From positions 62,001 to 126,000 of the forward strand of contig CACLUX010000001.1 in NCBI GenBank assembly GCA_902610255.1: a stretch of DNA of 64,000 nt. Reading direction: 5' to 3'. Both the position numbers and the translations under genes were made by a program. The notes beneath the pieces are model-generated. The model saw only the letters and a program-made list of their open reading frames with translations. It did not search any database and had not been told where the DNA came from. Below, piece after piece: positions 52,224 through 61,420 of the stretch. This DNA is from an uncultured Alphaproteobacteria bacterium. GTDB taxonomy: Bacteria > Pseudomonadota > Alphaproteobacteria > HIMB59. Within the stretch, counting starts at the first letter, position 1, and every line of letters begins with the position of its first letter.

Positions 52224-55200
52224 TTATTTTATAATTAATAAAAGTTGCTGAGCCTCAATATTTTCACCAGCTTTTACGCACAGTCTCTCAACTATTCCAG
52301 GTTGGTCTGCGTAAATAACTGTTTCCATTTTCATGGCCTCAATAGTGCATAATTTAGCACCCTTTGGCACTTTTATTCCTTCAGTAACAGCAACGTCTAC
52401 AAGTAAACCAGGTATTGGGGCCGCAACATGATCTTTGTTGCTAGGATCAGCAATTTCTTTAGCTAAATCGTCAACTGCAATGGAATTATCTTTGATGTCA
52501 ACTGATCTGGCCTGGCCATTCAATTCAAAATATACTGTCCTGTAACCTTTTTCGTTTGGCTCACTTAAAGTGAAATATCTTATTATAAGAGTTTTACCAG
52601 GTTCTATAGAGACATATATCTCTTCCCCTGTATTCATCCCAAAGAAATAGTTTGATGTTGGGATAACACTAGTATTACCAAATTTCTTTTTGTGTTTTAT
52701 ATACTCATCAAAAACCTCGGGAAAAAATATTTGTGAAATTGTATCTTTCTCTGAAATAGTCTCACTATACTTCTTTTCCAATTCCTTCGTTCTATTTTTA
52801 ATTTTTAATGAGGGTAACTTTGATCCAAATCTATAATTAATTGGTTTTTTTCCTTTTAAAATTTTCTTTTGGAGTGCTTTTGGAAAACCTTTATATGGTT
52901 GACCTAATCGGCCACTAAAGAATTCGATGACTGATGCAGGAAAGCCAACATCCTTTTTAGGGTCTAAAACATCTTGAATTTGAATATTATTTGCCAACAT
53001 GTAAATTGCCATATCACCAACAACCTTAGATATAGGTGTAACTTTAATTACATCACCAAATATTTTGTTCACTTCGGCATACATTGATGCAAGTTCTGGC
53101 CATCTCTCGTCTGTAATACCCATTGACCTTGCTTGCTCTCTTAAATTAGTGTACTGGCCTCCTGGCATCTGATGTAAATATACCTCTGACATACTAGTGC
53201 GAGTTTTACTTTCGAAAGGTTGGTATTGTTTTCTAACACCTTCCCAATAATTTGCAGCAGTCCTGACAACAGCAGAAGAAATTTTTGGATCTCTTTTATT
53301 GCCATCAAGAGACTCTAAAACTGCACCAAAACTAGGTTGCGATGTGAAGCCAGACCAAGAGTCAATTGCTACATCAACAATATCTACCCCTACTTCTGAG
53401 GCATTAAGCAATGTTGCAACACCATTTCCACTTGTATCGTGAGTATGGAAATGAATTGGAATTTTTATGCTTTTTTTTAATTCTTTGAATAAAATTTTTG
53501 CTGCCTTGGGTTTACACAAACCTGCCATATCTTTGATTGCAAGAAAGTGAACTCCCATTTTCTCAAGCTTTTGCGCCATTTTTAAGTAGTAATCAAGTGT
53601 ATATTTTTTCTCTGCTGGAGACGATAAATCGCCAGAGTAACAAATAGAAGCTTCACAGATTTTTCCAGATTTTAATACTTCGTCAATAGAGACTCTCATA
53701 TTTTCAATCCAGTTTAGTGCATCAAATATTCTAAAAACGTCAATCCCAGACTGAGCGGAGAGTTGTATAAACCTTCTTAAAACATTATCAGGATAGTTTG
53801 TATATCCAAGAGCATTCGATCCTCTGAATAACATTTGTAATAGGGCTGAGGGCATTTGTTCACGTAACTTTTCTAGACGTTCCCATGGGTCCTCTTTTAA
53901 GAATCTTAATGCAACATCAAAAGTTGCACCACCCCAACACTCAACTGAGAATAGATTTTTAAGTCTTTCTTCATATAAGTCAGTTATGCCTAACATATCT
54001 TGTGTTCTCATTCGAGTTGCAATCAAAGATTGATGAGCGTCTCTAAAGGTAGTGTCTGTAATCAATAATTGTTTTTCTTTTAACACAGTCTCAGCAACAG
54101 CAGATGGACCATTAGTATCTAAAATTTGTTTATATGTTTTATTGACAGTCTCTTGTGCTTTTTTTGATCTAGATATTCCATAGTCTGAGAGTTTTGCTGG
54201 TGTTGTCTCTCTTAATTTTGGTCTATTAGCGACTTCTGGGTTACCATTAACAATAACTTCGGCTAAGAAGTTTAATGTTTTGGTTGCCCTATCTTTTCGA
54301 CCAGAGAATTGAAATAAACTTTTTTCACTATCTATAAATTTTGTATGGTATTTGAAAACATCGAAACCTTTGTGGTTAATTAACTTTAATAAAAAAGGTA
54401 TATTTGTTTTTACGCCTCTGACGCGAAATTCACTCAATGCTCTATTCATTCGTCTCTTTGCTTCAATAGGGGTTTGGCCTTTTGCAGTTACTTTAACTAA
54501 AAGAGAGTCATAATAAGGAGTAATAACAGTACCAGTAGATGCAGTTCCAGCATCTAGTCTTATTCCCAAGCCGCTTGCAGATCTATAGACATTAATTTTA
54601 CCGTAATCTGGAGCAAAATCATTAGCGGCATCTTCTGTTGTAACCCTTGATTGGATAGCATGTCCTTTCATATGAATGTCTTTTTGAGTTGGCACACCAC
54701 ATATATCATCTCCAATTTTAGCACCAGCTGCTAAGAGGAACTGAGCTTTTACTATATCAATACCAGTAATTTCTTCTGTTACAGTGTGTTCAACTTGAAC
54801 TCTTGGATTAACTTCAATGAAAAAGAAATCTCTAGATTTAGCATCCATTAAGAACTCTACAGTTCCCGCACATGAATAATTAACTTGTTTTCCTATTCTA
54901 ACACCTGCGTTACAAATCTCATTTCTCTCTTTGTCAGATAGGTAGGCAGCAGGAGCTCTTTCTACTACCTTTTGATGTCGTCTTTGAAGAGAACAATCTC
55001 TTTCAAAAAGGTGAACTATATTTCCATGCGTATCGCCAATTATCTGAACTTCAACATGAAAAGCTTTTTCGATTAACTTTTCAAAAAATACGTCATCTTT
55101 CCCAAAAGCACTTTTAGCTTCTCTCCTAGCGGTGTTGATTTGATTTTCTAATTCTGTTTCTTTTCTGATCACTCGCATTCCACGACCGCCACCACCCCAG

Positions 55201-55688
55201 GATGCTTTGAGCATAATTGGATAACCAATTTTTTTTGCAAGATCTTTACATTTTTTAAAATCTTTTGGTAAGGGTCCTGTGGAAGGTATGGTTGGTACTT
55301 TAGCTTTGCCTGCAGTTTTTTTAGCTTCTACTTTATTTCCAAGTGATCGCATAATCTTTGGAGAGGGTCCAACGAAAATAATATTATGTTTTGCACATTC
55401 ATCAGCAAATTCTGGGTTTTCAGATAAGAAGCCATATCCTGGATGGATGGCATCACAACCTGAATTAACAGCAATTTGTACTATACCTTTGTAATCTAGG
55501 TAAGCCTGAATAGGACCTAATCCTGATCCAACAAGATAGCTTTCGTCTGTTTTGAAGCGGTGCAATGCAAAACGATCCTCGTACGAGTAAATGGATACAG
55601 TCCTAAAGCCCAATTCAGTTGCTGCACGAGATATTCTAATTGCAATTTCACTTCTGTTAGCAATTAATATTTTCTTAATTTGTTTCAT
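52224..55688 (-). CDS. pyc: Pyruvate carboxylase
   Basis: Biotin enzyme making oxaloacetate from pyruvate and bicarbonate. The 1154-residue single-chain form has biotin carboxylase (KKILIANRSEIAIRISRAA; ATP-grasp loop MLKASWGGGGRGMR; HLFERDCSLQRRHQKVVE), carboxyltransferase (LLITDTTFRDAHQSLIATRMRT with metal ligands, and LAIKDMAGLCKP), the PYC_OADA region, and a C-terminal biotinyl domain with AMKM lysine in CTIEAMKMETVIY. It is the anaplerotic route for this cell; in many streamlined marine relatives a separate PEP carboxylase is used. It stands alone on the minus strand. Confidence 0.97.
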   Translation of the reverse strand: MKQIKKILIANRSEIAIRISRAATELGFRTVSIYSYEDRFALHRFKTDESYLVGSGLGPIQAYLDYKGIVQIAVNSGCDAIHPGYGFLSENPEFADECAKHNIIFVGPSPKIMRSLGNKVEAKKTAGKAKVPTIPSTGPLPKDFKKCKDLAKKIGYPIMLKASWGGGGRGMRVIRKETELENQINTARREAKSAFGKDDVFFEKLIEKAFHVEVQIIGDTHGNIVHLFERDCSLQRRHQKVVERAPAAYLSDKERNEICNAGVRIGKQVNYSCAGTVEFLMDAKSRDFFFIEVNPRVQVEHTVTEEITGIDIVKAQFLLAAGAKIGDDICGVPTQKDIHMKGHAIQSRVTTEDAANDFAPDYGKINVYRSASGLGIRLDAGTASTGTVITPYYDSLLVKVTAKGQTPIEAKRRMNRALSEFRVRGVKTNIPFLLKLINHKGFDVFKYHTKFIDSEKSLFQFSGRKDRATKTLNFLAEVIVNGNPEVANRPKLRETTPAKLSDYGISRSKKAQETVNKTYKQILDTNGPSAVAETVLKEKQLLITDTTFRDAHQSLIATRMRTQDMLGITDLYEERLKNLFSVECWGGATFDVALRFLKEDPWERLEKLREQMPSALLQMLFRGSNALGYTNYPDNVLRRFIQLSAQSGIDVFRIFDALNWIENMRVSIDEVLKSGKICEASICYSGDLSSPAEKKYTLDYYLKMAQKLEKMGVHFLAIKDMAGLCKPKAAKILFKELKKSIKIPIHFHTHDTSGNGVATLLNASEVGVDIVDVAIDSWSGFTSQPSFGAVLESLDGNKRDPKISSAVVRTAANYWEGVRKQYQPFESKTRTSMSEVYLHQMPGGQYTNLREQARSMGITDERWPELASMYAEVNKIFGDVIKVTPISKVVGDMAIYMLANNIQIQDVLDPKKDVGFPASVIEFFSGRLGQPYKGFPKALQKKILKGKKPINYRFGSKLPSLKIKNRTKELEKKYSETISEKDTISQIFFPEVFDEYIKHKKKFGNTSVIPTSNYFFGMNTGEEIYVSIEPGKTLIIRYFTLSEPNEKGYRTVYFELNGQARSVDIKDNSIAVDDLAKEIADPSNKDHVAAPIPGLLVDVAVTEGIKVPKGAKLCTIEAMKMETVIYADQPGIVERLCVKAGENIEAQQLLLIIK

Positions 55689-55751
55689 AATGCTAAATAA
55701 GTTTATTTTTATACATTATTCTGTTTTTTTTCATAGACAATCTATAGAAAA

Positions 55752-56405
55752 TTAGGGTTTTTTTACTTTTATAGCCTTTCTTCTGTTTGGATAACAGTCT
55801 GTGCAAATTTTGCATTCAACACCAAAGCAGCTTCTAGCTTTGCAATATTCTCTTCCATAAAAAATCATTTGTAAATGAAGTCTGTTCCAAGTTGCTTCAG
55901 GAAATAATTTTTTAATATCTAATTCAGTTTGAACTACATTTTTACCATTTGTCAGACCCCACCTTTGTGCTAGACGATGAATATGTGTGTCTACAGGGAA
56001 TGCGGGGTGACCAAAACCTTGGGACATTACTACACTCGCTGTTTTATGGCCAACTCCAGGTAAATTTTCAAGATCTTCAAAATTCTCTGGGACTCTACCA
56101 TTGTATTTTTTAATTAATATTTTTGATAGTTTTGAAATAGCTTTTGATTTTTTAGGTGCAAGTCCACATGGTTTAATTATTTTATAAATTTTATTAACAG
56201 GCACCTTTGCCATATCATGGGGATTATTTGCCTTTTTAAATAGTAAAGGTGTGATCTTATTCACACGTTCGTCTGTGCATTGTGCACTTAATAAAACTGC
56301 TATTAAAAGCTCATATACATTTTTATGTTTAAGAGGGATAGGGATATTTGGATAAAATTTGTTTAAATTATCTAATACTACGTTTGCTCTTTCTTGTTTT
56401 TTCAT
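55752..56405 (-). CDS. nth: Endonuclease III
   Basis: DNA glycosylase/AP lyase for oxidised pyrimidines. The 217-residue protein has LLSAQCTDERVNKITP, the helix-hairpin-helix LPGVGHKTASVV with the catalytic Lys, and FPVDTHIHRLAQRWGL with the catalytic Asp. The C-terminal cysteine cluster is unusual: YCKARSCFGVECKICTDC has spacing Cx4Cx4Cx2Cx2C, while the standard [4Fe-4S] pattern is Cx6Cx2Cx5C. It is divergent from a DUF2244 gene, a common alphaproteobacterial pairing. Confidence 0.94.
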   Translation of the reverse strand: MKKQERANVVLDNLNKFYPNIPIPLKHKNVYELLIAVLLSAQCTDERVNKITPLLFKKANNPHDMAKVPVNKIYKIIKPCGLAPKKSKAISKLSKILIKKYNGRVPENFEDLENLPGVGHKTASVVMSQGFGHPAFPVDTHIHRLAQRWGLTNGKNVVQTELDIKKLFPEATWNRLHLQMIFYGREYCKARSCFGVECKICTDCYPNRRKAIKVKKP

Positions 56406-56468
56406 ATTATTATTGGTGTGCTATTTAATCTATTATAAATATAAATATAATTTTATAAACTTATAGAA

Positions 56469-56903
56469 ATGACAAGAAAGCTTCATATCAAACCAAATAG
56501 GAGTCTGACAAATCTTCAAATTCTATTTTTTTTATTCATTACAGGTTTCTTGATCATTTTTATTGGTGGAAGATTTTTATTAGTCGGTGCTTGGCCGATA
56601 ATTATATTTGGTATTGTTGAATTTTCTATTTTGGTCGTATGTACTTATTTTTTTGTAAAGAGTTTAAAAAAAACAGAAAAAATTTCACTAGAATCAAAAT
56701 CTATGCAATTAGAGCGGCTTGATGGAGATGAGGTTATTGAACAAAACAGTTATAATTTAAATTGGTTGAAGATAAAGAATGAAAAAAATTCATTAAGTGT
56801 AAATTATGCTGGAAAGAAAAAATTCTTCGCCAGTTTTTTGAGTGAGGATAGAAGGAAAAAATTAAAAAGAATTATTGAGAAGTACAGCTCCTCGTCTAGC
56901 TAA
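56469..56903 (+). CDS. DUF2244 family membrane protein
   Basis: A 144-residue protein with HIKPNRSLTNLQILFFLFITGFLIIF and WPIIIFGIVEFSILVVCTYFFVKSLKK forming two membrane helices, then a cytoplasmic beta-rich tail (SMQLERLDGDEVIEQNSYNLNWLKIKN). The PNRSL start and the paired helices are typical of DUF2244, a family of unknown function usually found next to nth in Alphaproteobacteria, as here in divergent orientation. It overlaps the convergent dapB by 8 bases. Confidence 0.85.
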   Translation: MTRKLHIKPNRSLTNLQILFFLFITGFLIIFIGGRFLLVGAWPIIIFGIVEFSILVVCTYFFVKSLKKTEKISLESKSMQLERLDGDEVIEQNSYNLNWLKIKNEKNSLSVNYAGKKKFFASFLSEDRRKKLKRIIEKYSSSSS

Positions 56904-57675
56904 TCATATCTTTGAAGGTGTAAAAGCCTTTTTCCTTTGATGATAACCATACTGCTGCTTGAATAGCGCCATTAGAAAAAATTTTTCTGTTGTGGGCCTT
57001 GTGTGTTAATTCTATTGACTCATTGTCACCGTGAAATATGACCGTATGTTCACCTGGAATATTTCCACCTCTAATGGATGAGAAACCAATTTCATTTTCT
57101 TTTCTTTGGCCTTCTTGATCCTGACGTTTAAAATTAAAATTTGATTTGGATAGCCCAAGCTCTTCTACAATTTCTTCTCCAAGCTTTAAAGCTGTTCCAC
57201 TAGGTGCATCCTTTTTGTGTCGGTGGTGTGTTTCAATTATTTCTATATCGAAATCTTTTAAGTGTTTTGCGGCTTTTCTTGCTATTTCAAAAAATGTATT
57301 AACTCCATAACTCATATTCGGTGCGTAAAATACTTTTGTTGAATTACTTGTTTGCTTTAAAAGGTTAAAATGGCTCTCATCTAGTCCGGTCGTTCCTATG
57401 ACTAAACCAGTATTATTAGAAACGGCAGCTTCTGTGAAATTAAATAGGGCCTTAGGTGTTGTAAAATCTATAACAATATCTGCTTTTTCAAATGATTCTT
57501 CCCTAGTGGTAAAAACATTTTCTTGAATTTGATTTTTATTAATGAAGCTAGGGTCAATATCGTTAACATCAAATACTCCAACGAGCTCAACATTATTATT
57601 CGATAGAGCGGAATTTATGAGATTATTTCCCATTCTTCCTAATGCCCCTGCGATAGCTATTTTTGTTCTAGACAT
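56896..57675 (-). CDS. dapB: 4-hydroxy-tetrahydrodipicolinate reductase
   Basis: NAD(P)H-dependent reductase of the lysine/diaminopimelate pathway. The 259-residue protein has the dinucleotide site IAGALGRMGNNLI, DFTTPKAL, IGTTGLDESHF, the DapB signature IIETHHRHKKDAPSGTALKLGE with the catalytic His and Lys, and HTVIFHGDNESIELTHKAHNRKIF. All key residues are present. It has no close operon partner on the minus strand. Confidence 0.97.
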   Translation of the reverse strand: MSRTKIAIAGALGRMGNNLINSALSNNNVELVGVFDVNDIDPSFINKNQIQENVFTTREESFEKADIVIDFTTPKALFNFTEAAVSNNTGLVIGTTGLDESHFNLLKQTSNSTKVFYAPNMSYGVNTFFEIARKAAKHLKDFDIEIIETHHRHKKDAPSGTALKLGEEIVEELGLSKSNFNFKRQDQEGQRKENEIGFSSIRGGNIPGEHTVIFHGDNESIELTHKAHNRKIFSNGAIQAAVWLSSKEKGFYTFKDMIS

Positions 57676-57749
57676 GATTAAGACTTGTTATACATAAATT
57701 AGCAGATATGGAATAGCAAAATTATTAAATTTTATGCTAAAATTAACTT

Positions 57750-57920
57750 ATGATTAGACTTGCACTTATTCTTCTTATTTTATTACTAGCTAGTTTACTA
57801 ATATTTAATAAGAAATTTAGGGAGGCTTTTACAATATCAGTGATACCCCTTGTCTTACTAGTTGTAGGGCTTATCGGATATATGATTTACTATATGTTCA
57901 GTACCAACTATTTTTCTTAG
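57750..57920 (+). CDS. 56-residue two-helix membrane protein
   Basis: ATG 57750 opens a 56-codon frame ending at TAG 57918-57920. The product is MIRLALILLILLLASLLIF, a short basic turn NKKFRE and a second hydrophobic helix TISVIPLVLLVVGLIGYMIYYMF, that is, a membrane hairpin. It fills the otherwise empty gap between divergent dapB and convergent rhodanese genes. Membrane-type composition, two regular helices and the lack of another explanation support a gene; no family recognised and no strong ribosome-binding site seen. Confidence 0.5.
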   Translation: MIRLALILLILLLASLLIFNKKFREAFTISVIPLVLLVVGLIGYMIYYMFSTNYFS

Positions 57921-57938
57921 AGGTTTTAGAATTATGAA

Positions 57939-58337
57939 CTATATACCTTGCTCAGTTTTAAAACCTAAATTAATCCAATCAATTAAACCTTTGTCCATTT
58001 CATAAATAGTACCCTGATAACCTTCAGAAACTAGATTATCTGCAACTTTTTTAGAGGTAATACCTGCAGTACAATGAATGATAATATCCTTATTATCGGG
58101 GTTTATGGAGTTGATTTTTTCAACAGTTATTTCTTTAAAAGGAATATTATGAGAGTTCTCAATTCGAATCATATTATGTTCTTTTGGATATCTAACATCG
58201 ATCACAATTGCACCCTCTTGAATTCTTTTAAACGACTCTTCGGTATCTATAGGTGTGTATTTCATTGTATTGCTCTGAGCAAATAATAAATTAGTTAACA
58301 GAAAAAAAAATAGAAAAAAAATTTTTAGTAAATTCAT
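57939..58337 (-). CDS. Periplasmic rhodanese-like protein
   Basis: A signal peptide (MNLLKIFFLFFFLLTNLLFAQS) precedes one rhodanese domain of about 105 residues: GAIVIDVRYPKEHNMIRIENSHNIPF, the active loop IIIHCTAGITSKK with Cys89, and EMDKGLIDWINLGF. It probably moves sulfane sulfur or acts on thiols in the periplasm. It lies 5 bases after the cytochrome c' gene on the same strand, so both likely form a unit, and upstream are tungstate uptake genes. The substrate is unknown. Confidence 0.88.
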   Translation of the reverse strand: MNLLKIFFLFFFLLTNLLFAQSNTMKYTPIDTEESFKRIQEGAIVIDVRYPKEHNMIRIENSHNIPFKEITVEKINSINPDNKDIIIHCTAGITSKKVADNLVSEGYQGTIYEMDKGLIDWINLGFKTEQGI

Positions 58338-58342
58338 TTTTA

Positions 58343-58756
58343 TTAATTTTTAAAGCGAGAATGGCAACTCTTACAGCTCCCAAAAAGATTTTGGTGGAAT
58401 TGCATAACATTTTCAAATTCTCCTTCTTGAGCAGAAAGTTTGGCAAGCGCTGCATTGTTCTCTGTCTCTTTTGCAATTTGATTAAATAATTCCCTATTGT
58501 CAATTATGTCAGTACTAGCTTTTGACTTACCACCAAAAGAGTCATCTGGAAATAAAGTCGGATATACTCTCATAATCTCTTCGATTTCTTCATAAATTGA
58601 TGCTAGGTCATCATTTATTTCATTTTCTCTGATCAAGTTATTTGCTGCCCTCATGAGTTTGTTATAATCTCTCATTAATTCTTGTCTATCAGATATTGGG
58701 TTTGCATAGAGTGATGACTGTGCAAGAAGAAAAAAAATTAAAATTAATTTGAACAT
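58343..58756 (-). CDS. Cytochrome c'-like protein
   Basis: A signal peptide (MFKLILIFFLLAQSSLYAN) leads to a helical protein of about 118 residues with a single C-terminal haem-binding site SCKSCHSRFKN. Haem near the C-terminus of a four-helix bundle, with NLIRENEIN and FENVMQFHQNLFGSCKSCH, is typical of the cytochrome c' family (Cytochrom_C_2), which binds NO or acts in electron transfer. It directly precedes the periplasmic rhodanese. The cluster also holds a cytochrome b561. Confidence 0.85.
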   Translation of the reverse strand: MFKLILIFFLLAQSSLYANPISDRQELMRDYNKLMRAANNLIRENEINDDLASIYEEIEEIMRVYPTLFPDDSFGGKSKASTDIIDNRELFNQIAKETENNAALAKLSAQEGEFENVMQFHQNLFGSCKSCHSRFKN

Positions 58757-58787
58757 AACTTATTAACGTGACATAAAAATTATAGAC

Positions 58788-59399
58788 TTATTTTTTTGTA
58801 AATTTTTTAATAGTGTCATTAAATATTATCTTTCCTGAGTCCAAAATTACTAAATAATCTGCAAAATCTTTTATATAGGTTAAATTATGTAACGTTAATA
58901 CTATAGTTTTATTTTTCATTTTAGACAAAGATGAAAAAAAAGATTTTTCACTCTCAAGGTCTAGATTTTGATTAGGTTCGTCAAGTATAATTAAATCTTG
59001 TTCGAAACTCATAAATCTAGATATAAACACTTTCTGCTTTTCCCCTTCCGATAAATTTTGAAACTTACGTTTTTTTAATTTATTTAAATTGAAAAGATTA
59101 AAATAAGATTTATTAACCTTGGATTTCTTAATATTGCTTAATAATAAAAAATTATCCTCTAGACTTTTATTTAAAGAAATAGGTTTTTGAAAAAGCATCG
59201 GAACAGGTTCAGAGTAGTCAGATTCAATTGATCCTTTACTAGGAAAAATAATTTTATTTATAATTTTTATTAAGGAACTTTTACCAGAACCATTTTTTCC
59301 AGTGATTACTGTAATTTTGTTCCTTCTAATATTTAGATTGATATTTGAAAGTATATTTTTTCCATTAATTGCATATGAAATATTATTAATTTTAATCAT
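58788..59399 (-). CDS. tupC: Tungstate ABC transporter ATP-binding protein
   Basis: ATPase of 203 residues: Walker A TGKNGSGKSSLIK, Q-loop MLFQKPISL, signature LSEGEKQKVF, Walker B LIILDEPNQNLD and switch His LTLHNLT. It overlaps the permease gene by 4 bases and belongs to tupA-tupB-tupC. At about 200 residues it is short, lacking the regulatory C-terminal domain of molybdate-type ModC. Specificity is taken from the binding protein. Confidence 0.9.
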   Translation of the reverse strand: MIKINNISYAINGKNILSNINLNIRRNKITVITGKNGSGKSSLIKIINKIIFPSKGSIESDYSEPVPMLFQKPISLNKSLEDNFLLLSNIKKSKVNKSYFNLFNLNKLKKRKFQNLSEGEKQKVFISRFMSFEQDLIILDEPNQNLDLESEKSFFSSLSKMKNKTIVLTLHNLTYIKDFADYLVILDSGKIIFNDTIKKFTKK

Positions 59400-60037
59400 T
59401 TTTTATTTAAAAAGTTAAGAGATATTGAAATTAAAAGTGTCAGAGAGATAAGAATAACTCCTAAAATAATACCTAGTGAGACATTGCCTTTAGATGTTTC
59501 TAATGCAATTGTAGCTGTCATGTTTCTTGTGAAGTGATCAATTGAACCTCCTACTATTGCAGCCGCACCGTACTCACTAATGGCTCGGCCAAAACCTAAT
59601 AAAAGAACTGTTATGTAGATATTTGTTTTATTTGAAAAGAGTATGAAAATTATATCTTTTTTGGACGCTCCATAAGACATTAATTCATCTCTATAGATTG
59701 GGTAGTCCTCTTCAATGTTTTTAATTATTAAAGTAATCATAATTGGGAAGATAATTACGATCTGGGCAATGATCATTGCTATAGGTGAGTATAAAATTTC
59801 CATCCAACCTAAGGGGCCAGATCTACTTATGAGTATATAGACTAATAGCCCTGCGCATACGGGAGGGATAGAGGTAAGAGAGCTTAAGAAAATTACAATC
59901 GGTTTTTTTAATTGGAATTGATAAATAGCAATTAAATAGCCAAAAATCATTGATAAAAAAAATGCAATTAATGTTGAAAAAATACTTACATAAATTGTAA
60001 TAAAAACTGCGGATTGTATTTTTTCAAAAGTTAGCAT
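59396..60037 (-). CDS. tupB: Tungstate ABC transporter permease
   Basis: A 213-residue inner-membrane permease with about five helices and the EAA loop YRDELMSYGASKKDIIFILFSNKTNIYITVLLLGFGRAISEYGAAAIVGG. SLTSIPPVCAGLLVYILISRSGPLG is characteristic of the TupB/WtpB group. It overlaps tupC by 4 bases and follows tupA by 10 bases. Confidence 0.9.
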   Translation of the reverse strand: MLTFEKIQSAVFITIYVSIFSTLIAFFLSMIFGYLIAIYQFQLKKPIVIFLSSLTSIPPVCAGLLVYILISRSGPLGWMEILYSPIAMIIAQIVIIFPIMITLIIKNIEEDYPIYRDELMSYGASKKDIIFILFSNKTNIYITVLLLGFGRAISEYGAAAIVGGSIDHFTRNMTATIALETSKGNVSLGIILGVILISLTLLISISLNFLNKK

Positions 60038-60047
60038 TTAGGTAATA

Positions 60048-60842
60048 TTAATTGGTATGAAACAACTTTTCACCGTTATATGTAAACCTATTAATAACAT
60101 CTTTGCCCTCACCTGCAATCAACCATTCAATGAACATCTGAGATTTATTATACTCAACATGAGGAAATTTTTCAGGATTGACTGCAATAATTCCATAAGG
60201 ATTATGTAATTCATCACCACCCTCAAAAAGAATTTTTAAATTATTTTTATTTTTAAAAGATAGCCAGGTGCCTTTGTCACTTATCGTATAGGCATCAATT
60301 TCAGAGGCAATATTTAATGTATTGGCCATGCTTGTTCCAGTTTTTATATATTTATCAGAGTCAAATTTTTTGATATTTACCAAACTCCATAATTCTTGTT
60401 CTTTTTTATGAGTTCCAGAATTATCATCTCTTGAAATAAATTTGTATTCTGAGTTATATATTTTTTTTAATGCGGATAAGATATCTTCCTCTTGTGATAT
60501 TTTCAGTGGGTCAGATTTTGGACCAACTAAAATAAACTTATTGTACATAACCTCATATCTTTGAACACCGTAGCCCTCATCTATAAATTCTAATTCATCT
60601 TTTTTTGAATGAACAAATAATAAATCTCCATCGCCCCTTTTTGCGTTTGCAATAGCATTGCCGGTTCCAACTGCAATAGGTCTTATACTTATTCCAGTTT
60701 TATTCTTAAATTCTGATGCTAAGAGATCAAGCAAACCCGTATTAGCAATGCTTGTTGTAGACTGAATGATTATAAAATCTTTAGAATAAACATTTATGGA
60801 AAAAAATAAAAATAACGATAAAAATAAATTTTTTAATTTCAT
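60048..60842 (-). CDS. tupA: Tungstate-binding periplasmic protein
   Basis: A 264-residue substrate-binding protein with a signal peptide (MKLKNLFLSLFLFFSINVYS). The oxyanion site is TupA-like: IIQSTTSIANTGLLDLLASEFKNKTG with the TTS motif, VGTGNAIANAKRGDGDLLFVHSK, SRDDNSGTHKKEQELW and DKGTWLSFKNK. TupA binds tungstate far more tightly than molybdate. It implies tungsten-dependent or molybdo/tungsto enzymes elsewhere in the genome. It is divergent from cytochrome b561 with about 37 bases between starts. Confidence 0.92.
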   Translation of the reverse strand: MKLKNLFLSLFLFFSINVYSKDFIIIQSTTSIANTGLLDLLASEFKNKTGISIRPIAVGTGNAIANAKRGDGDLLFVHSKKDELEFIDEGYGVQRYEVMYNKFILVGPKSDPLKISQEEDILSALKKIYNSEYKFISRDDNSGTHKKEQELWSLVNIKKFDSDKYIKTGTSMANTLNIASEIDAYTISDKGTWLSFKNKNNLKILFEGGDELHNPYGIIAVNPEKFPHVEYNKSQMFIEWLIAGEGKDVINRFTYNGEKLFHTN

Positions 60843-60879
60843 TTATAATCAACAATATTAACATACATAATTGAAGATA

Positions 60880-61416
60880 ATGAAGTTAGCAAACAGCGCA
60901 GATAATTACGGTTTAATTAGCAAGTTATTTCATTGGATTATGGCTGCTCTTATAATTGCAACTTACTTACTAGGCAAAAATTTAGAGAATAATTTCGAGT
61001 ATTACTATGAGATATTGATGATACACAACACACTAGGCCTTTCAATTCTTGTCCTAGCCATTTTTAGATTAAGCTGGAAATTTATCAATATTAGGCCCAA
61101 GCCCATCTTAAAAAATAAAATATTAATATATGTTGCGAAAACTAACTATTTTTTATTTTACTCAATATTTTTTTTACAACCAATATCTGGATACATACTT
61201 ACAAACTTGCAAGGTGACACGGTAATGTTTTTAAATTTTGAATTAATAAATTTATTAGATCACAACAGTGATTTAAGGTACTTGTTCAAAAGTTTCCATG
61301 AATATTCTAGTAATGTTTTATTAGTTTTATTTTTTATACATTCAGGAGCCGCACTTATGCACCATTTTGTATTTAAAGATAGAACTTTAAAAAGAATGAC
61401 TTTTGATAGTGATTAA
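60880..61416 (+). CDS. Cytochrome b561
   Basis: Di-haem membrane protein of 178 residues with four helices and the CybB-type histidines: ISKLFHWIMAALI, LMIHNTLGLSILVLAIFRLSWK, FHEYSSNVLLVLFFIHSGAALMHHFVFKD. RTLKRM ends the protein as usual in this family. It passes electrons from quinol or to soluble cytochromes. ATG 60880 is chosen over an in-frame TTG at 60871. Proximity to cytochrome c' and tungstate uptake suggests a respiratory oxidoreductase partner, which I do not see here. Confidence 0.9.
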   Translation: MKLANSADNYGLISKLFHWIMAALIIATYLLGKNLENNFEYYYEILMIHNTLGLSILVLAIFRLSWKFINIRPKPILKNKILIYVAKTNYFLFYSIFFLQPISGYILTNLQGDTVMFLNFELINLLDHNSDLRYLFKSFHEYSSNVLLVLFFIHSGAALMHHFVFKDRTLKRMTFDSD

Positions 61417-61420
61417 TATT

